From positions 124,001 to 188,000 of the forward strand of contig CAVQFB010000008.1 in the NCBI GenBank assembly GCA_963711675.1: a DNA stretch of 64,000 nucleotides. The letters are read 5' to 3'. The notes under the pieces are model-generated. The model was not told the origin of the DNA. It saw nothing but the letters and a program-made list of their open reading frames with translations, and searched no databases. Below are positions 25,505 through 34,841 of the stretch, one piece after another (within the stretch, counting starts at the first letter, position 1; every line of letters starts with the position of its first letter). The position numbers were made by a program, and so were the translations under genes. Origin of the DNA: CAVQFB01 sp963711675. Lineage in GTDB: Bacteria > Acidobacteriota > Terriglobia > Terriglobales > Acidobacteriaceae.

Positions 25505-27709
25505 CTATGGTGACTTCGCCTTGAAGGTCGCCATCTGCATGACCCACAATCCGGCGCTATTCGCGGCTGTCGCACTGTAACTGCCGCTACTGCTGACAAC
25601 CTCATCTTCGGCGATGTTCCCGTAAATGTTGATGATCCGACTGGTGAATCCTGACCCCGCTCCAGTGAAATGGTGGGCGGTGGCGCCCGCGCCAAAGATC
25701 AACTCGTTGGCTGAAGTCGTCGTGGCGGGGCCGCTGCTGGCAGTAGTCCCGCTGCTCGCTTGTGCCGCCGTAACGTCCAGAGGATTGGTCGGGTCGAGGC
25801 CGCTGTACTCCAGAATGCGCACGTCGGGATAAGCCGCCGCTTGGCTGAACTTGACGGTCACCGTATTGCTGCCGCCCACAATGTTCTTGGCGTAGTAAAT
25901 AGACTGTTGCAGGGCTGTGTTGCTGGTCGGTCCCACCGCCCGGTTGTAGGTATTTCCGCTGCTGTCGGTGACCGAACTGATCGAGGAAGTATTGTCTCCC
26001 CAGCCCACGGCCACGACATTCAGATTGCCGGCAGTCTGTGCATTGAGGTAGGCGACCGCGACCGACGAGTTGAGAGGCTGAATCGTGCCTGGCCCCGAGT
26101 TGACTTGCACAAAAGCGATCGCGCTTGAAGCGGATTTGTAGGTATAGCCTTCCGCCAAGGTTCCGCTCTGGCCATTTTTGTTGGTGACCACTACATCCAC
26201 AGGTCCGACCGCATGGGAAGGTGTGGTCGCCGTAATCGACGTACTGCTGACTACGGTCACGCCAGTGGCCGCCGTGCCACCCAGCGTCACGCTTGCTCCC
26301 GACAAGAATCCGGTGCCAGTGATGGTCACCGCAGTTCCGCCGTTAGCCGAACCCGAACTAGGCGAGATGCCAGTTACCGTGGGCGGATTGGGTCGGCGGA
26401 AAGTCGCCATCTGCATCACCCAAAGCCCGGTTGTGCTGTTAAGGGCCGTGGCACTGTAGCTGCCACTGCTACTGACAACCTCATCTTCCGCAATGTTCCC
26501 GAAAATGTTGATGATCCGGCTGGTAAATCCAGATCCCGCTCCCGTGAAATGACTGGCGGTGGTGCCCGCGCCAAAGATCAGCTCGTCTGTCGAATTCGTC
26601 GTGGCGAAGCCGCTACTCGCAGTAGTCCCGCTGCTCGCTTGTGCCGCCGTAACGTCCAGAGGATTGGTCGGGTCAAGGCCGCTGTACTCCAGAATGCGCA
26701 CGTCGGGATAAGCTGCCGCCTGGCTGAACTTGACGGTCACCGTATTGCTGCCGCCCACAATGTTCTTGGCGTAGTAAATAGACTGTTGCAGGGCTGTGTT
26801 GCTGGTCGGTCCCACCGCCCGCGTGTACGTATTCCGGTTGCTGTCAGTGACCGAGCTGATCGAAGAAGTGTTGTCTCCCCATCCCACCGCTACCACATTC
26901 AAGTTCCCCGCTGTCTGCGGGTTTACGTAAGCGACCGCGACCGACGAGTTGAGAGGCTGAATCGTGCTCGGCCCCGAGTTGGCTTGCACGAATGGCGGGC
27001 TGCTCCCGATGGCTGCCGCCGTGTAGTTCGAGAACCCGTAACCAGCATTCGTTCCAGCACAAACTGGGTGGTTATACTTGCCCAGATAAAACCCCATTCC
27101 AGGATGCCCGCTCGCATACGTGCTATCTGTGACCTGGGTCTTCTGCACACCGTTGATATAGGCGGTAATGACGTTCCCAACGATTGTCGCCTTGAATGTG
27201 TCTCCGGTCTTGACCCCATAGGTCGCGCCCTGGAGGTTCGCGAGATACGTAAAGTTGCCATAGGCTCCATTCCACCTAACGATAATCAAATAGGAGTTCG
27301 CGTCGTCGGCTGCCTTTACCGAAATCTCGTATCCGGTCGCGACGTGAGGCGACAGGTTACCTCGAAGAACCAGCTCATTTTCTTGATGGCAGTTGTCATT
27401 CGGGCTTGGGTCATTGATCGTCGCCTGGGCTGTCTGATCTGGCCCCCAGGTGCCGGTTAGCAATGCCCATGAGTCCTCATAACCCTGTATTCCAGGATCG
27501 GTGCCAAAGGCAAACCCGGGAGTCGTTTGGACATTAGTCCAATCCAGACCTACTACTCCCCCATTGATCCATTCTCCGCCCTCGGAAATGGGGTTCTCGG
27601 TGAGAGGAAAACTTGTGGTGTAGGTTTGGGCTGTCGCTACGGCAGCCAACAGAAGAATGACAACGAGATATGTGGCTGGCAGCCGTTTGACCATCTTCAT
27701 CTTGCTCAT
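25505..27709 (-). CDS. Secreted IPT/TIG protein with a duplicated domain
   Basis: A 734-residue exported protein: signal peptide MSKMKMVKRLPATYLVVILLLAAVATAQ, then a LamG-like beta-sandwich at about 28-240. It is followed by two near-identical domains of about 195 residues (about 243-440 and 535-734) with an IPT/TIG domain (PPTVTGISPSSGSANGGTAV) between them. The two copies share long identical stretches such as YYAKNIVGGSNTVTVKFSQA and are nearly identical in DNA (about 25508-26105 versus 26395-26985). Likely a cell-surface or carbohydrate-associated protein. Its 5' leader is homologous to that of the neighbouring PQQ gene. Confidence 0.85.
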   Translation of the reverse strand: MSKMKMVKRLPATYLVVILLLAAVATAQTYTTSFPLTENPISEGGEWINGGVVGLDWTNVQTTPGFAFGTDPGIQGYEDSWALLTGTWGPDQTAQATINDPSPNDNCHQENELVLRGNLSPHVATGYEISVKAADDANSYLIIVRWNGAYGNFTYLANLQGATYGVKTGDTFKATIVGNVITAYINGVQKTQVTDSTYASGHPGMGFYLGKYNHPVCAGTNAGYGFSNYTAAAIGSSPPFVQANSGPSTIQPLNSSVAVAYVNPQTAGNLNVVAVGWGDNTSSISSVTDSNRNTYTRAVGPTSNTALQQSIYYAKNIVGGSNTVTVKFSQAAAYPDVRILEYSGLDPTNPLDVTAAQASSGTTASSGFATTNSTDELIFGAGTTASHFTGAGSGFTSRIINIFGNIAEDEVVSSSGSYSATALNSTTGLWVMQMATFRRPNPPTVTGISPSSGSANGGTAVTITGTGFLSGASVTLGGTAATGVTVVSSTSITATTPSHAVGPVDVVVTNKNGQSGTLAEGYTYKSASSAIAFVQVNSGPGTIQPLNSSVAVAYLNAQTAGNLNVVAVGWGDNTSSISSVTDSSGNTYNRAVGPTSNTALQQSIYYAKNIVGGSNTVTVKFSQAAAYPDVRILEYSGLDPTNPLDVTAAQASSGTTASSGPATTTSANELIFGAGATAHHFTGAGSGFTSRIINIYGNIAEDEVVSSSGSYSATAANSAGLWVMQMATFKAKSP

Positions 27710-27788
27710 ATTTAGCTCCTGCTTGTGTCGGAAGGTGCAGAGAGGATCTCAGTGATCGTCTGCACACTAACTGGGCCTGACCCGCGAG
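27710..27788 (-). repeat. Duplicated 5' leader, copy A
   Basis: Upstream of the 734-residue protein gene. On the - strand it ends GACACAAGCAGGAGCTAAAT before the ATG, giving a good AGGAG ribosome site, and it begins CTCGCGGGTCAGGCCCAG. It is about 80 percent identical to 29316-29399 over the whole length. Confidence 0.75.
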
Positions 27789-29313
27789 TTAATCTGCGCC
27801 ACCCGCTCTTGCAACTGGCTCCGGCACTTTGAGGTTGAAGTCAGGGATAAGTGTCCGTAAGTCGGGTGGATTGGGAGCCGCCTCTTTCTTTGCCGAAGCA
27901 CCTTTTCCCCGCGCACCGCCGGTTAGGCCGAAGGCGTACACTTTGCCGTCGTCTGAGCCGACATAGACCACTCCATTCGCGATTGCGGGCCTGGTTGACA
28001 CACCACCGCCGGTGGCGTAGCTCCACAGCAAAGCGCCGGTACTGACGTTTAGGGCGTATACGTCGTTGCCGCCCACGATATAGACAATTCCATCCGCGAC
28101 CGCAGGTGCGCCGCCGAGAGCAGAGCTCCACAGCAAAGCGCCAGTGCTGGCATTCAGGGCGAACAAGCCCCCCGGCCCGTCAGCATAGACCACCCCGTCC
28201 GCCACGGCGGGTTGAGCACCTTGTCCGCTCGGGTAGTCCCACAGAAGCGTGCCGGTACTGGCGTTCAGTGCATACAAGTTGCCGTCGTCACTTGACGCAT
28301 AAACCACTCCATTCGACACGGCAGGGGAGGAATTAAAAGCACCACAATAGTCCCCGCATGATGATGTAAAGATCCAAAGCACCGCGCCCGTGCTGGCGTT
28401 GATTGCCGTTAAATTGGGGCTTATCAAGTTGCCGGTGTAAACCACTCCATTCGCCACGGCAGGCGAGTGATTTATTGAACTGTAGAAGTCGTCGGTCCAC
28501 AGTGGAGCACCCGTGCTGGCGTTCAGCGCAGACACGTAGCCGGGGTGGAACGAGGCGACATAAACCACCCCGTTCGCTACTGCGGGCGAGGAAGCTATAG
28601 CGCCGTCATTTTCGTAACTCCAAAGCAGAGAGCCGGTGCTGGCGTTCAGGGCGGAGAGGTTGACGTTCAAGCCGACGTACACCACCCCATTCGCCACGGC
28701 GGGCGAGGAATAATTGCCCACACTCCCCCCGGGGTAACTCCATAACAGAGCGCCGGTGCTGGCTTTCAGCGCGTACACGTTGAAGTCGTCCGAAGCGACG
28801 TAAACTACCCCATCAGCGACGCTGGGCGAAGACTGCACAGCGCCGCCGGTGGTATAGCTCCACAGCAAGCCGAGGCCCCCAACTGTGCTGGGATTGAGCA
28901 CGTTTTCATAGGGGTTGGCTCGCTTACCGTCTGACGTGAAGCCGAGCTGGCTCCAATTGGTGTTGACCAGAAATGGAGCTTGCGCACCAGTCTTCCCCGG
29001 ACGCTGCACAGCGCTGACCCAATGTTTGCCCGGCAACGCTGACTTAGGAGTGCGAATGGCAACCTTGGAGAATGACCCCAGAACCGTTGGCGATCGCCTT
29101 AGCTTCGTCCTTGGTGTCGAAATAAATGTCGATCGCTGCGTGGGGCTTGAAGCCGCTACCGGAGACGAGCAGTTTGCTGGTGGGTGGCCCGCTTTTGGGT
29201 GAGAGTGAGACCGCCGGCTTGCCATAGCAAACTCCTGCGGCCAGCAGCACAACGATCGATAACCGACACACTCCCCTGGAGGCCCCGAATGCGACCATGT
29301 TTATGCTGCTCAT
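27789..29313 (-). CDS. Secreted PQQ-like beta-propeller repeat protein, one frameshift
   Basis: The full protein starts at 29313 with a signal peptide (RLSIVVLLAAGVCYG) and a DUF-like N-terminal beta domain (KPAVSLSPKSGPPTSKLLVS, DIYFDTKDEAKAI). After a one-base shift at the GGGG run (29076-29079) it continues FSKVAIRTPKSALPGKHWVSAV and about eight blades with the SPAVANGVVYVGSxxxxVYALNASTGALLWSY pattern of PQQ-enzyme/Trp-rich propellers. No catalytic dehydrogenase residues are seen; this type probably binds or displays ligands outside the cell. The frame past 29252 is otherwise open to 27789. Confidence 0.85.
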
Positions 29314-29315
29314 AA

Positions 29316-29399
29316 TTAGCTCCTGCTTGCGTCGGATGGTGCAGCGGGGAATCCTGCAAAATCGTCTGCACGCTGACCTGGGCCGGACCCGCGAGCCCT
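29316..29399 (-). repeat. Duplicated 5' leader, copy B
   Basis: Upstream of the PQQ-propeller gene and homologous to 27710-27788. On the - strand it reads CTCGCGGGTCCGGCCCAGGT ... GCAGACGATTTTGCAGG ... GACGCAAGCAGGAGCTAATT then ATG. It probably contains a shared promoter or leader element. Confidence 0.75.
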
Positions 29400-29714
29400 A
29401 ACACGTCGCGCGAGGAGCAGAGGTGGGTAAAGCCACTGCAGAACGGGGAGAACTATTTTTTCGAAAAGCGGCGCGCACGAACGCTAGAAGGAGAGCGCTG
29501 CCTCGTCAATGGCACTTTAGTGGCGTATGGCCTCTCACCCCGTAGCCAGACTACGCTGAGGCCGGCATTTGAGTCAGTGACGAACGAACATCGCGGCCGC
29601 CTTGCGATGTTCCGTTCGACGATTGTGTCCCATTTCGGGAATTATCCCGGCGAGAAGTGGTGCCTGAGGCTGCTCCACCCCTCGCGGCGTTCGAAGGGTG
29701 GGAACCAGCTCCTT
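29400..29714. other. Intergenic region, nothing recognised
   Basis: About 315 bp upstream of the duplicated leader and downstream of the molybdenum-enzyme gene. Both flanking genes point left (- strand). I see no open frame, strong hairpin with T-tract or known riboswitch pattern. Confidence 0.4.
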
Positions 29715-31952
29715 TCAGACCAGCTTCGTTTTCGACAGCGGCATCTCGCGAATGCGTTTCCCGGTGGCCGCGTGAATCGCGTTGTAAAGAGCGGGAGCGA
29801 AAGGTGGAACACCTGGCTCTCCCACGCCTGCAGGCGGAGCGTCGCTTTCGACGACGTACACGTCCGTGTGCCGCGGCGCGCGATCCATGCGTATCAGCTT
29901 ATAGTCCCCGAAGTTGCTCTGGTTCACGACGCCGTTCGTGACCGTGATCTCGCTGAGCAGCGCGAGGCTTGTCGAGAAACTGGCAGCCCCTTCGAACTGG
30001 TTGCGAACGTTGTCCGGGGCGACGATCGTCCCGGCATCAACCGCGGTCCAGACGTTCGGGATTTTCACTTGCCCGTTGTCGTCCACCTCGACTTCAACCA
30101 CCGTCGCGACATAGGTCAGGAAGCTGCGGTGCGCTGCGATGCCGAAGCCATGTCCCTTCCCGTTTGCACGCTTGCCCCATCCTGACCTTTCCGCCGCAAT
30201 TTCCACGACGCGACGCAAACGCGCTGTATCGACCGGATAGTGTTTTGCCTCATCCTGCTCCTCGGTCTTGTATTCCAGCGGGACGATGCGTGGCGGTCCA
30301 ATCAGACCCAGCAGGTATTGGACAGAATCCTGGTTGGCGGCGTTTGCCAGTTCATCCGCAAAGGAGTGAATGGCAAACGCGTGATAGATGTTGGCGACAC
30401 TGCGAAACCATCCGATGCGGATGTACGCGTCCGCCGGTCCATTCTCCGCCCGATGGTTGGGAATGGCGAATGGAAGGTTGTTCCAGCCCAGACCCATCTC
30501 ATCATCGGCATACTTCGCGTTGACGTCGAAAGTGGAGCCGATCGGTGGATAGACGGTGCGCTGCAGCCAGGCCGTCGGCTTGCCGTCCGGTCCGATCGCG
30601 GCCTTCAGATACATGGCAGCGACCGAGTGAAAGAAATCGAACCGGATGTCGTCTTCACGAGACCAGACCACCTTCACCGGCTTCCCCAGTTGTTTCGAGA
30701 GAACGGCTGCCTCCGCGACCTGGTCGGGTTTGGACTTCCGGCCGAAGCCGCCACCAAGCAGAGTGACGTGACAGATGACGTCCTCTTTCTTAATACCCAG
30801 CACGCCGGCAATCGTTTCCTGCACGGCCTGCGGGTTCTGCGTGGGCGCCCAGGCGAGCACTTTGCCATCGCGATATTCCGCTACCGCAACCGGCGGCTCC
30901 ATAGAAGCGTGCGCCAGATGCGGCGTGTAGTACTCCGCCTCGATGATCTTGCCGCCCTTCGCGAACTCTGCGTCGACATTGCCAACATTGCGGACCACTT
31001 TGCCCGGCTGCCGCGACGTCGCTTCGAGAGTCTTGCGGAATGGCCCCGAGTTGTAGATCGAGTTAGGACTGGCATCCCAATCGATCTTGAGAGCTTTACG
31101 CCCCTCGAAGGCAGCCCACGTGTTCTCCGCAATCACCGCGACACCGCCGAGCGGTTGAAACTGGTGTGGCGGCTTGAACGGGCTGATGGTAAGCGTCTGC
31201 TTCACGCCCGCCACCTTGAGGGCACCCTTGTCATCGTAGGATTTGATTTTCTGCCCGAGGACCGGCGGATGCTCGACCGAGGCGTACACCATGCCGGGCA
31301 TTTTGGCGTCCATGCCGAACGTGGCCTTGCCCGTGACGATGTCCGAGAGATCGAACAGAGCATTGTCCTTTCCGATGTAACGCCACTCCGAACGGTTCTT
31401 GAGCGGGACGTCCTCTTTCTTCGGAACCGGGAGCTTGGCGGCGGCAGGGACAAGTGCACCGTAGCCCACCTTCCGCCCGCTCGCTTTGTGCACGACGAAG
31501 CCCGGCTCGGTTGTGCACTCCTTCGCCGAAACCCGCCACTGCTGCGCGGCCGCGGTGATCAGCATGACACGACCGGTGGCGCCGATCTGCCGCATCTGAT
31601 CGAAGAAGCTGCGCACCGAGTGCGAGCCGTCGGTATCCTGCTCGCCGTACTTGGGATCGCCGATCGCCTGGTCAATCTTCACTTTGGACCAGTCGGCATC
31701 GAGTTCGTCGGCCACGACCAACGGCAGAGCCGTGCGGCTGCCACAGCCCATCTCGGAGCGATGAGCGACGATGGTGACGGTACCGTCACCTGCGATGCCG
31801 AGAAAGATATCCGGCTGAAAAACCGGCGGGCCCCCACTGGACGCGTCGGCCCACAGCGGTTCGGGGACGAGGCGCGCGCCGAGCACAAAGGTCCCAGCGA
31901 CGAAGGCGCCCCTGAGAAATCCGCGACGGCTGACATTCTGAAGGTTGTTCAT
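29715..31952 (-). CDS. Molybdopterin-binding subunit of a xanthine dehydrogenase/IorB-like oxidoreductase, Tat exported
   Basis: Large catalytic subunit of a two-part molybdenum hydroxylase, probably oxidising an aldehyde or N-heterocycle in the periplasm. The ATG at 31952 gives 745 residues and starts MNNLQNVSRRGFLRGAF, a twin-arginine leader; the longer frame to 32015 is less likely. Family landmarks include GGGFGRKSKPDQVAEAAVLS, the MCD-binding ALYNAIHAATGKRIREMP and the catalytic Glu region GVGEPGVPPFAPAL. Its ATG overlaps the TGA of the 2Fe-2S gene (ATGA), indicating translational coupling. No FAD subunit is encoded, as in IorAB-type enzymes. Confidence 0.92.
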   Translation of the reverse strand: MNNLQNVSRRGFLRGAFVAGTFVLGARLVPEPLWADASSGGPPVFQPDIFLGIAGDGTVTIVAHRSEMGCGSRTALPLVVADELDADWSKVKIDQAIGDPKYGEQDTDGSHSVRSFFDQMRQIGATGRVMLITAAAQQWRVSAKECTTEPGFVVHKASGRKVGYGALVPAAAKLPVPKKEDVPLKNRSEWRYIGKDNALFDLSDIVTGKATFGMDAKMPGMVYASVEHPPVLGQKIKSYDDKGALKVAGVKQTLTISPFKPPHQFQPLGGVAVIAENTWAAFEGRKALKIDWDASPNSIYNSGPFRKTLEATSRQPGKVVRNVGNVDAEFAKGGKIIEAEYYTPHLAHASMEPPVAVAEYRDGKVLAWAPTQNPQAVQETIAGVLGIKKEDVICHVTLLGGGFGRKSKPDQVAEAAVLSKQLGKPVKVVWSREDDIRFDFFHSVAAMYLKAAIGPDGKPTAWLQRTVYPPIGSTFDVNAKYADDEMGLGWNNLPFAIPNHRAENGPADAYIRIGWFRSVANIYHAFAIHSFADELANAANQDSVQYLLGLIGPPRIVPLEYKTEEQDEAKHYPVDTARLRRVVEIAAERSGWGKRANGKGHGFGIAAHRSFLTYVATVVEVEVDDNGQVKIPNVWTAVDAGTIVAPDNVRNQFEGAASFSTSLALLSEITVTNGVVNQSNFGDYKLIRMDRAPRHTDVYVVESDAPPAGVGEPGVPPFAPALYNAIHAATGKRIREMPLSKTKLV

Positions 31953-32404
31953 GCTAGCTCCTTCGCAGCCTGGTGAATCGCCGCTCGAATGCGCTGGTAG
32001 GTTCCACAGCGGCACAGATTGCCGGACATCGCGGCATCAATCTGCTGGTCGCTGGGATTGTGATTCTGATTGAGGAGAGCGATGGCCTGCATGATCTGCC
32101 CGGTCTGGCAATACCCGCACTGCGGAACCTTGATCTCCATCCAGGCCTTCTGCACGGGATGCATTCCGCTGGCTGAGATCCCCTCGATCGTCGTGATGCT
32201 CGTTCCCTCCACCTCTTTCATCGAGACCGAGCACGACCGTACCGCATCGCCATTCTGATGAACCGTGCAGGCTCCGCACAACGACACACCGCAGCCAAAC
32301 TTGGTGCCAGTGTAGCCGGCAATGTCGCGCAGGTACCACAGCAGCGGCATTTCCGGGTCGCCATCGTAGGTTTTTTCCGTGCCGTTCACTTTGAAGCGAA
32401 TCAT
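31949..32404 (-). CDS. (2Fe-2S)-binding subunit of molybdenum hydroxylase (IorA/CoxS-like)
   Basis: Small electron-transfer subunit of 151 residues. The N-terminal plant-ferredoxin cluster is CGCGVSLCGACTVH plus a later Cys (VRSCSVS), and the C-terminal helical cluster is CGYCQTGQIM and CRCGTYQRI, so all eight Cys ligands are present. It has no signal peptide and would be carried out of the cell with the Tat-targeted large subunit. It lies directly upstream of that gene with a 4-base overlap. Confidence 0.95.
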   Translation of the reverse strand: MIRFKVNGTEKTYDGDPEMPLLWYLRDIAGYTGTKFGCGVSLCGACTVHQNGDAVRSCSVSMKEVEGTSITTIEGISASGMHPVQKAWMEIKVPQCGYCQTGQIMQAIALLNQNHNPSDQQIDAAMSGNLCRCGTYQRIRAAIHQAAKELA

Positions 32405-32545
32405 TTCTCCTCCGAGTGTACGAAGCAGACACAGCTTGTTTGCGATTGTCCTATCCTAGTCATCGACGCCTTAAGGTTCAATAGTGCAAGCGGATTCAAA
32501 GAGGGATAGGTGGTGGGCCGGACATCCAGGCCCGTCAAGCTACGG

Positions 32546-32992
32546 CTAGGCGACCGACTTTTTCTCGGGGCTCTTAACCTTCGGCGCCGGGACAAGCTCT
32601 CCCCGTTCGCCTTCTCCGGGAAGAACCTCGCGCAGCGCCCATTCGATGCGTCTCACGGCATCACGAAACATGGTCGCCTCTGCCGTGCTGTCGAGAGTGG
32701 ACGGAACGGCGCATATGATCTGCAGGGCATTGCGAACGTGATGATTCATCAGCCGGATGGTTTGCAGCTTCTTCTCAATCTCGCGCTGACGCAAATGCTC
32801 GTATGCGAGTGCCACCAGCCCGGCAACAATGCCCGACAGGATGTTATCCAGGAACGCTAGCGACCCGTGAATATTGTGTTGGTTAAGCCAGCCGGCTAAC
32901 AGGCTCCCGAAGGAAAAAACGCAGAAGCCGACGGCAAAGCTGCGGAATGCGCCCAGTCCGCGGTAGCGAACTTTAGGAAGACCTGTGCTCAT
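32546..32992 (-). CDS. Membrane protein with a histidine-kinase-like dimerisation helix, no ATPase domain
   Basis: A 148-residue product from ATG 32992 (the longer frame to 33145 is implausible). It has two membrane segments (AFRSFAVGFCVFSFGSLLAGWL and FLDNILSGIVAGLVALAYEHL) and then a helix with the H-box-like motif RLMNHHVRNALQIICAVP, similar to the DHp helix of sensor kinases. No N, G1 or G2 boxes follow; the protein ends in a charged tail. It could be a phospho-relay or dimerisation partner or a signalling remnant. The role is not known. Confidence 0.65.
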   Translation of the reverse strand: MSTGLPKVRYRGLGAFRSFAVGFCVFSFGSLLAGWLNQHNIHGSLAFLDNILSGIVAGLVALAYEHLRQREIEKKLQTIRLMNHHVRNALQIICAVPSTLDSTAEATMFRDAVRRIEWALREVLPGEGERGELVPAPKVKSPEKKSVA

Positions 32993-33128
32993 GGTGTCCC
33001 CCTCAGACAGGTGTCCACCATCTCTGCGGGAACCGTACGTCCAAAACGCACAGCACTTCAGTGACGCCACGCACACTCGTGCGTGATCAATCCGGGAAAC
33101 ACGAACCCGGATTGATAGTGACCTCCGA

Positions 33129-34841
33129 TCACACGAGGATCGCAAATCCGTAGGCCGGCAACTTCAGTTGAACGGACCGTGTCTGATCCGCGGCAGTACC
33201 CACAGCGGTTGTGCCGGCTCCACCGTACAGAAATTTCATCGTCGACCCGTCGCTGTGCAGGGTTGAATCTACGATGACGTAATCGCCTCGCGGCTGGCTG
33301 GACACGTTGTAGGCAACCAACACTTCCTCGCCGTAGAGCATGCGTGAGAAGGCCAGCGTGTAAGCACTTCCATAGGGGAAACCGAAGTGCTGGCCATCGC
33401 CCGAGATCTGCCGGTAATACATGCGGCCGAAGCGTAGCGGTTCGTTGTCCCGCATGACCTGGGCAATCTTGGCGATCTCCCGGTAAATGCCGCAACTGCT
33501 GTTAAGCAGGTTCCTGCCAGGGGTCGCTTGGTCGAACATGGCTTCGCGCATCTGGTTGTCGCCACCCTGGCCGGAGAAGCCCTGCTCGGTCCCGTAGTAA
33601 ATACACGCAGTTCCGAGCACAGATAGCAGGAAGCCGATTGCTCCAATGACTTGCGCATCAGGCGCGCCGTTAGCGAATCGTCCGGAAGGCTGCCAGAAGG
33701 AATCGTGGTTGTCGATGAAGGTGACCAGATAGCGCCCGATTTCGCCGCGGTTCAACGCCCGCTCTCGCTGCGCCTCTAAGCGATTAAAGAGCGTCTGCGG
33801 TCCCTTGAAGCCTTTGATGACGTCCCGCAAAGGCGCGTTGTTGTCGTCGCCATAAATACCCTCGGCAAGTCGGAAATCGAGAACGGAATCCAAGCCGAAA
33901 AAGACGGTGTTGTTCCCGTCGCTTACCGACGTATTCTGCCCGATGTATCCGTTGTAGATGTCGTCATCGGGAGTGGCAACCTCGCCAAACAGAAAAAATC
34001 CGCGTTTGCCGAGCGAGTAAGCGTACTCGCGTACGTTGGAGCAAAAGCGCGAACACGCCACCGCGTTCATGTGCTTCACAGCATCGACGCGGAAGCCGTC
34101 GATATCGGCCTCGCGGATCCAGTAGCAATGGGCTTTGATGAGCGCGTTGATCACAGAGGAACCGATGGGATCATCGTCGTTCTCGTAGTCTTTCAAGGTG
34201 TCAATGTCACCGTGCTCGACCTCGGGATAGGCGTCGTAATTTCTGATTTGGCCGCGCCGGTGATACCAGGTCGGGTCGCGCAGTTCCGTCGGAACCGGGC
34301 GGTCGGCGCGTCTCCAGAAACCAAACGGAAATTGCAGGTCGTTGAAATAGAAATACGGATCATCGTTTGGATAAGCCCAGTTGTCACCCGAATGATTGAT
34401 GACCACATCGAGGATGACGCGCATCGGCCACGGCTGCCCATTTCGGCTGAAGCCGTGGGCCGCATTTACTAGGTCGATCAGGTCCTGCTTGGTCCCGAAA
34501 TTCGGATCGATACTCAAATAGTTATTGATGTTGTATCCGTGATATGCGCCGGGATTGTTCTCAAACACCGGAGAAAGCCAGATCGCGCTGCATCCCAGCC
34601 CGGCAATGTAATCCAGATGATCGGTGATGCCCTGGATTTTGCCGCCATAGAATCCGTCGGGTGTTTGAATCCCCGCCGAGCGGTTAGGCTGCAACACGGG
34701 TGTTCGCTTCTGTGCATCATGAAAGCGGTCGACCATGAGGAAGTAGATGAACTCTTCGCGCCATTCGCGATCGAGATTGAAGTATTGTTTGCCGGCTATC
34801 GGAGTGAGATCGATTTGAGAGAGAGTGGTGGGGTCAGGCAT
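33129..34841 (-). CDS. GH13 alpha-amylase family glycosidase
   Basis: Glycoside hydrolase or transglycosylase acting on alpha-glucans. The 570-residue product starts at ATG 34841, preceded by AAGGAGGAGT about 6 bp upstream; the longer frame to 35099 is rejected. GH13 regions are visible in order: VILDVVINHSGDN (region I), DGFRVDAVKHM with the nucleophile Asp (II), FLFGEVATPDD with the acid/base Glu (III) and VTFIDNHDS with the transition-state Asp (IV). There is no signal peptide, so it is probably cytoplasmic. The start DREWREEFIYFLMVDRF is typical of the GH13 amylase/trehalose-related subfamilies. Confidence 0.92.
   Translation of the reverse strand: MPDPTTLSQIDLTPIAGKQYFNLDREWREEFIYFLMVDRFHDAQKRTPVLQPNRSAGIQTPDGFYGGKIQGITDHLDYIAGLGCSAIWLSPVFENNPGAYHGYNINNYLSIDPNFGTKQDLIDLVNAAHGFSRNGQPWPMRVILDVVINHSGDNWAYPNDDPYFYFNDLQFPFGFWRRADRPVPTELRDPTWYHRRGQIRNYDAYPEVEHGDIDTLKDYENDDDPIGSSVINALIKAHCYWIREADIDGFRVDAVKHMNAVACSRFCSNVREYAYSLGKRGFFLFGEVATPDDDIYNGYIGQNTSVSDGNNTVFFGLDSVLDFRLAEGIYGDDNNAPLRDVIKGFKGPQTLFNRLEAQRERALNRGEIGRYLVTFIDNHDSFWQPSGRFANGAPDAQVIGAIGFLLSVLGTACIYYGTEQGFSGQGGDNQMREAMFDQATPGRNLLNSSCGIYREIAKIAQVMRDNEPLRFGRMYYRQISGDGQHFGFPYGSAYTLAFSRMLYGEEVLVAYNVSSQPRGDYVIVDSTLHSDGSTMKFLYGGAGTTAVGTAADQTRSVQLKLPAYGFAILV

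Noticed and set aside
26213..27460. A 415-codon open frame on the + strand opposite the duplicated IPT/TIG protein.
   Set aside because: The codon composition mirrors the real gene and the two halves repeat only because the true gene is duplicated.
27941..28870. Regularly spaced repeated DNA that could suggest a CRISPR-like array.
   Set aside because: The spacing follows the blades of the PQQ propeller protein and the repeats are imperfect and translated.
29400..29460. GGGTAAAGCCACTGCAGAAC, reminiscent of a riboswitch core.
   Set aside because: The flanking pairings of cyclic-di-GMP or related riboswitches were not found, and the genes on both sides point away from this orientation.
30240..31976. 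A 578-codon open frame on the + strand opposite the molybdopterin subunit gene.
   Set aside because: It is an Arg/Asp/Leu/His-rich antisense shadow of a strongly supported gene, with no family motif.
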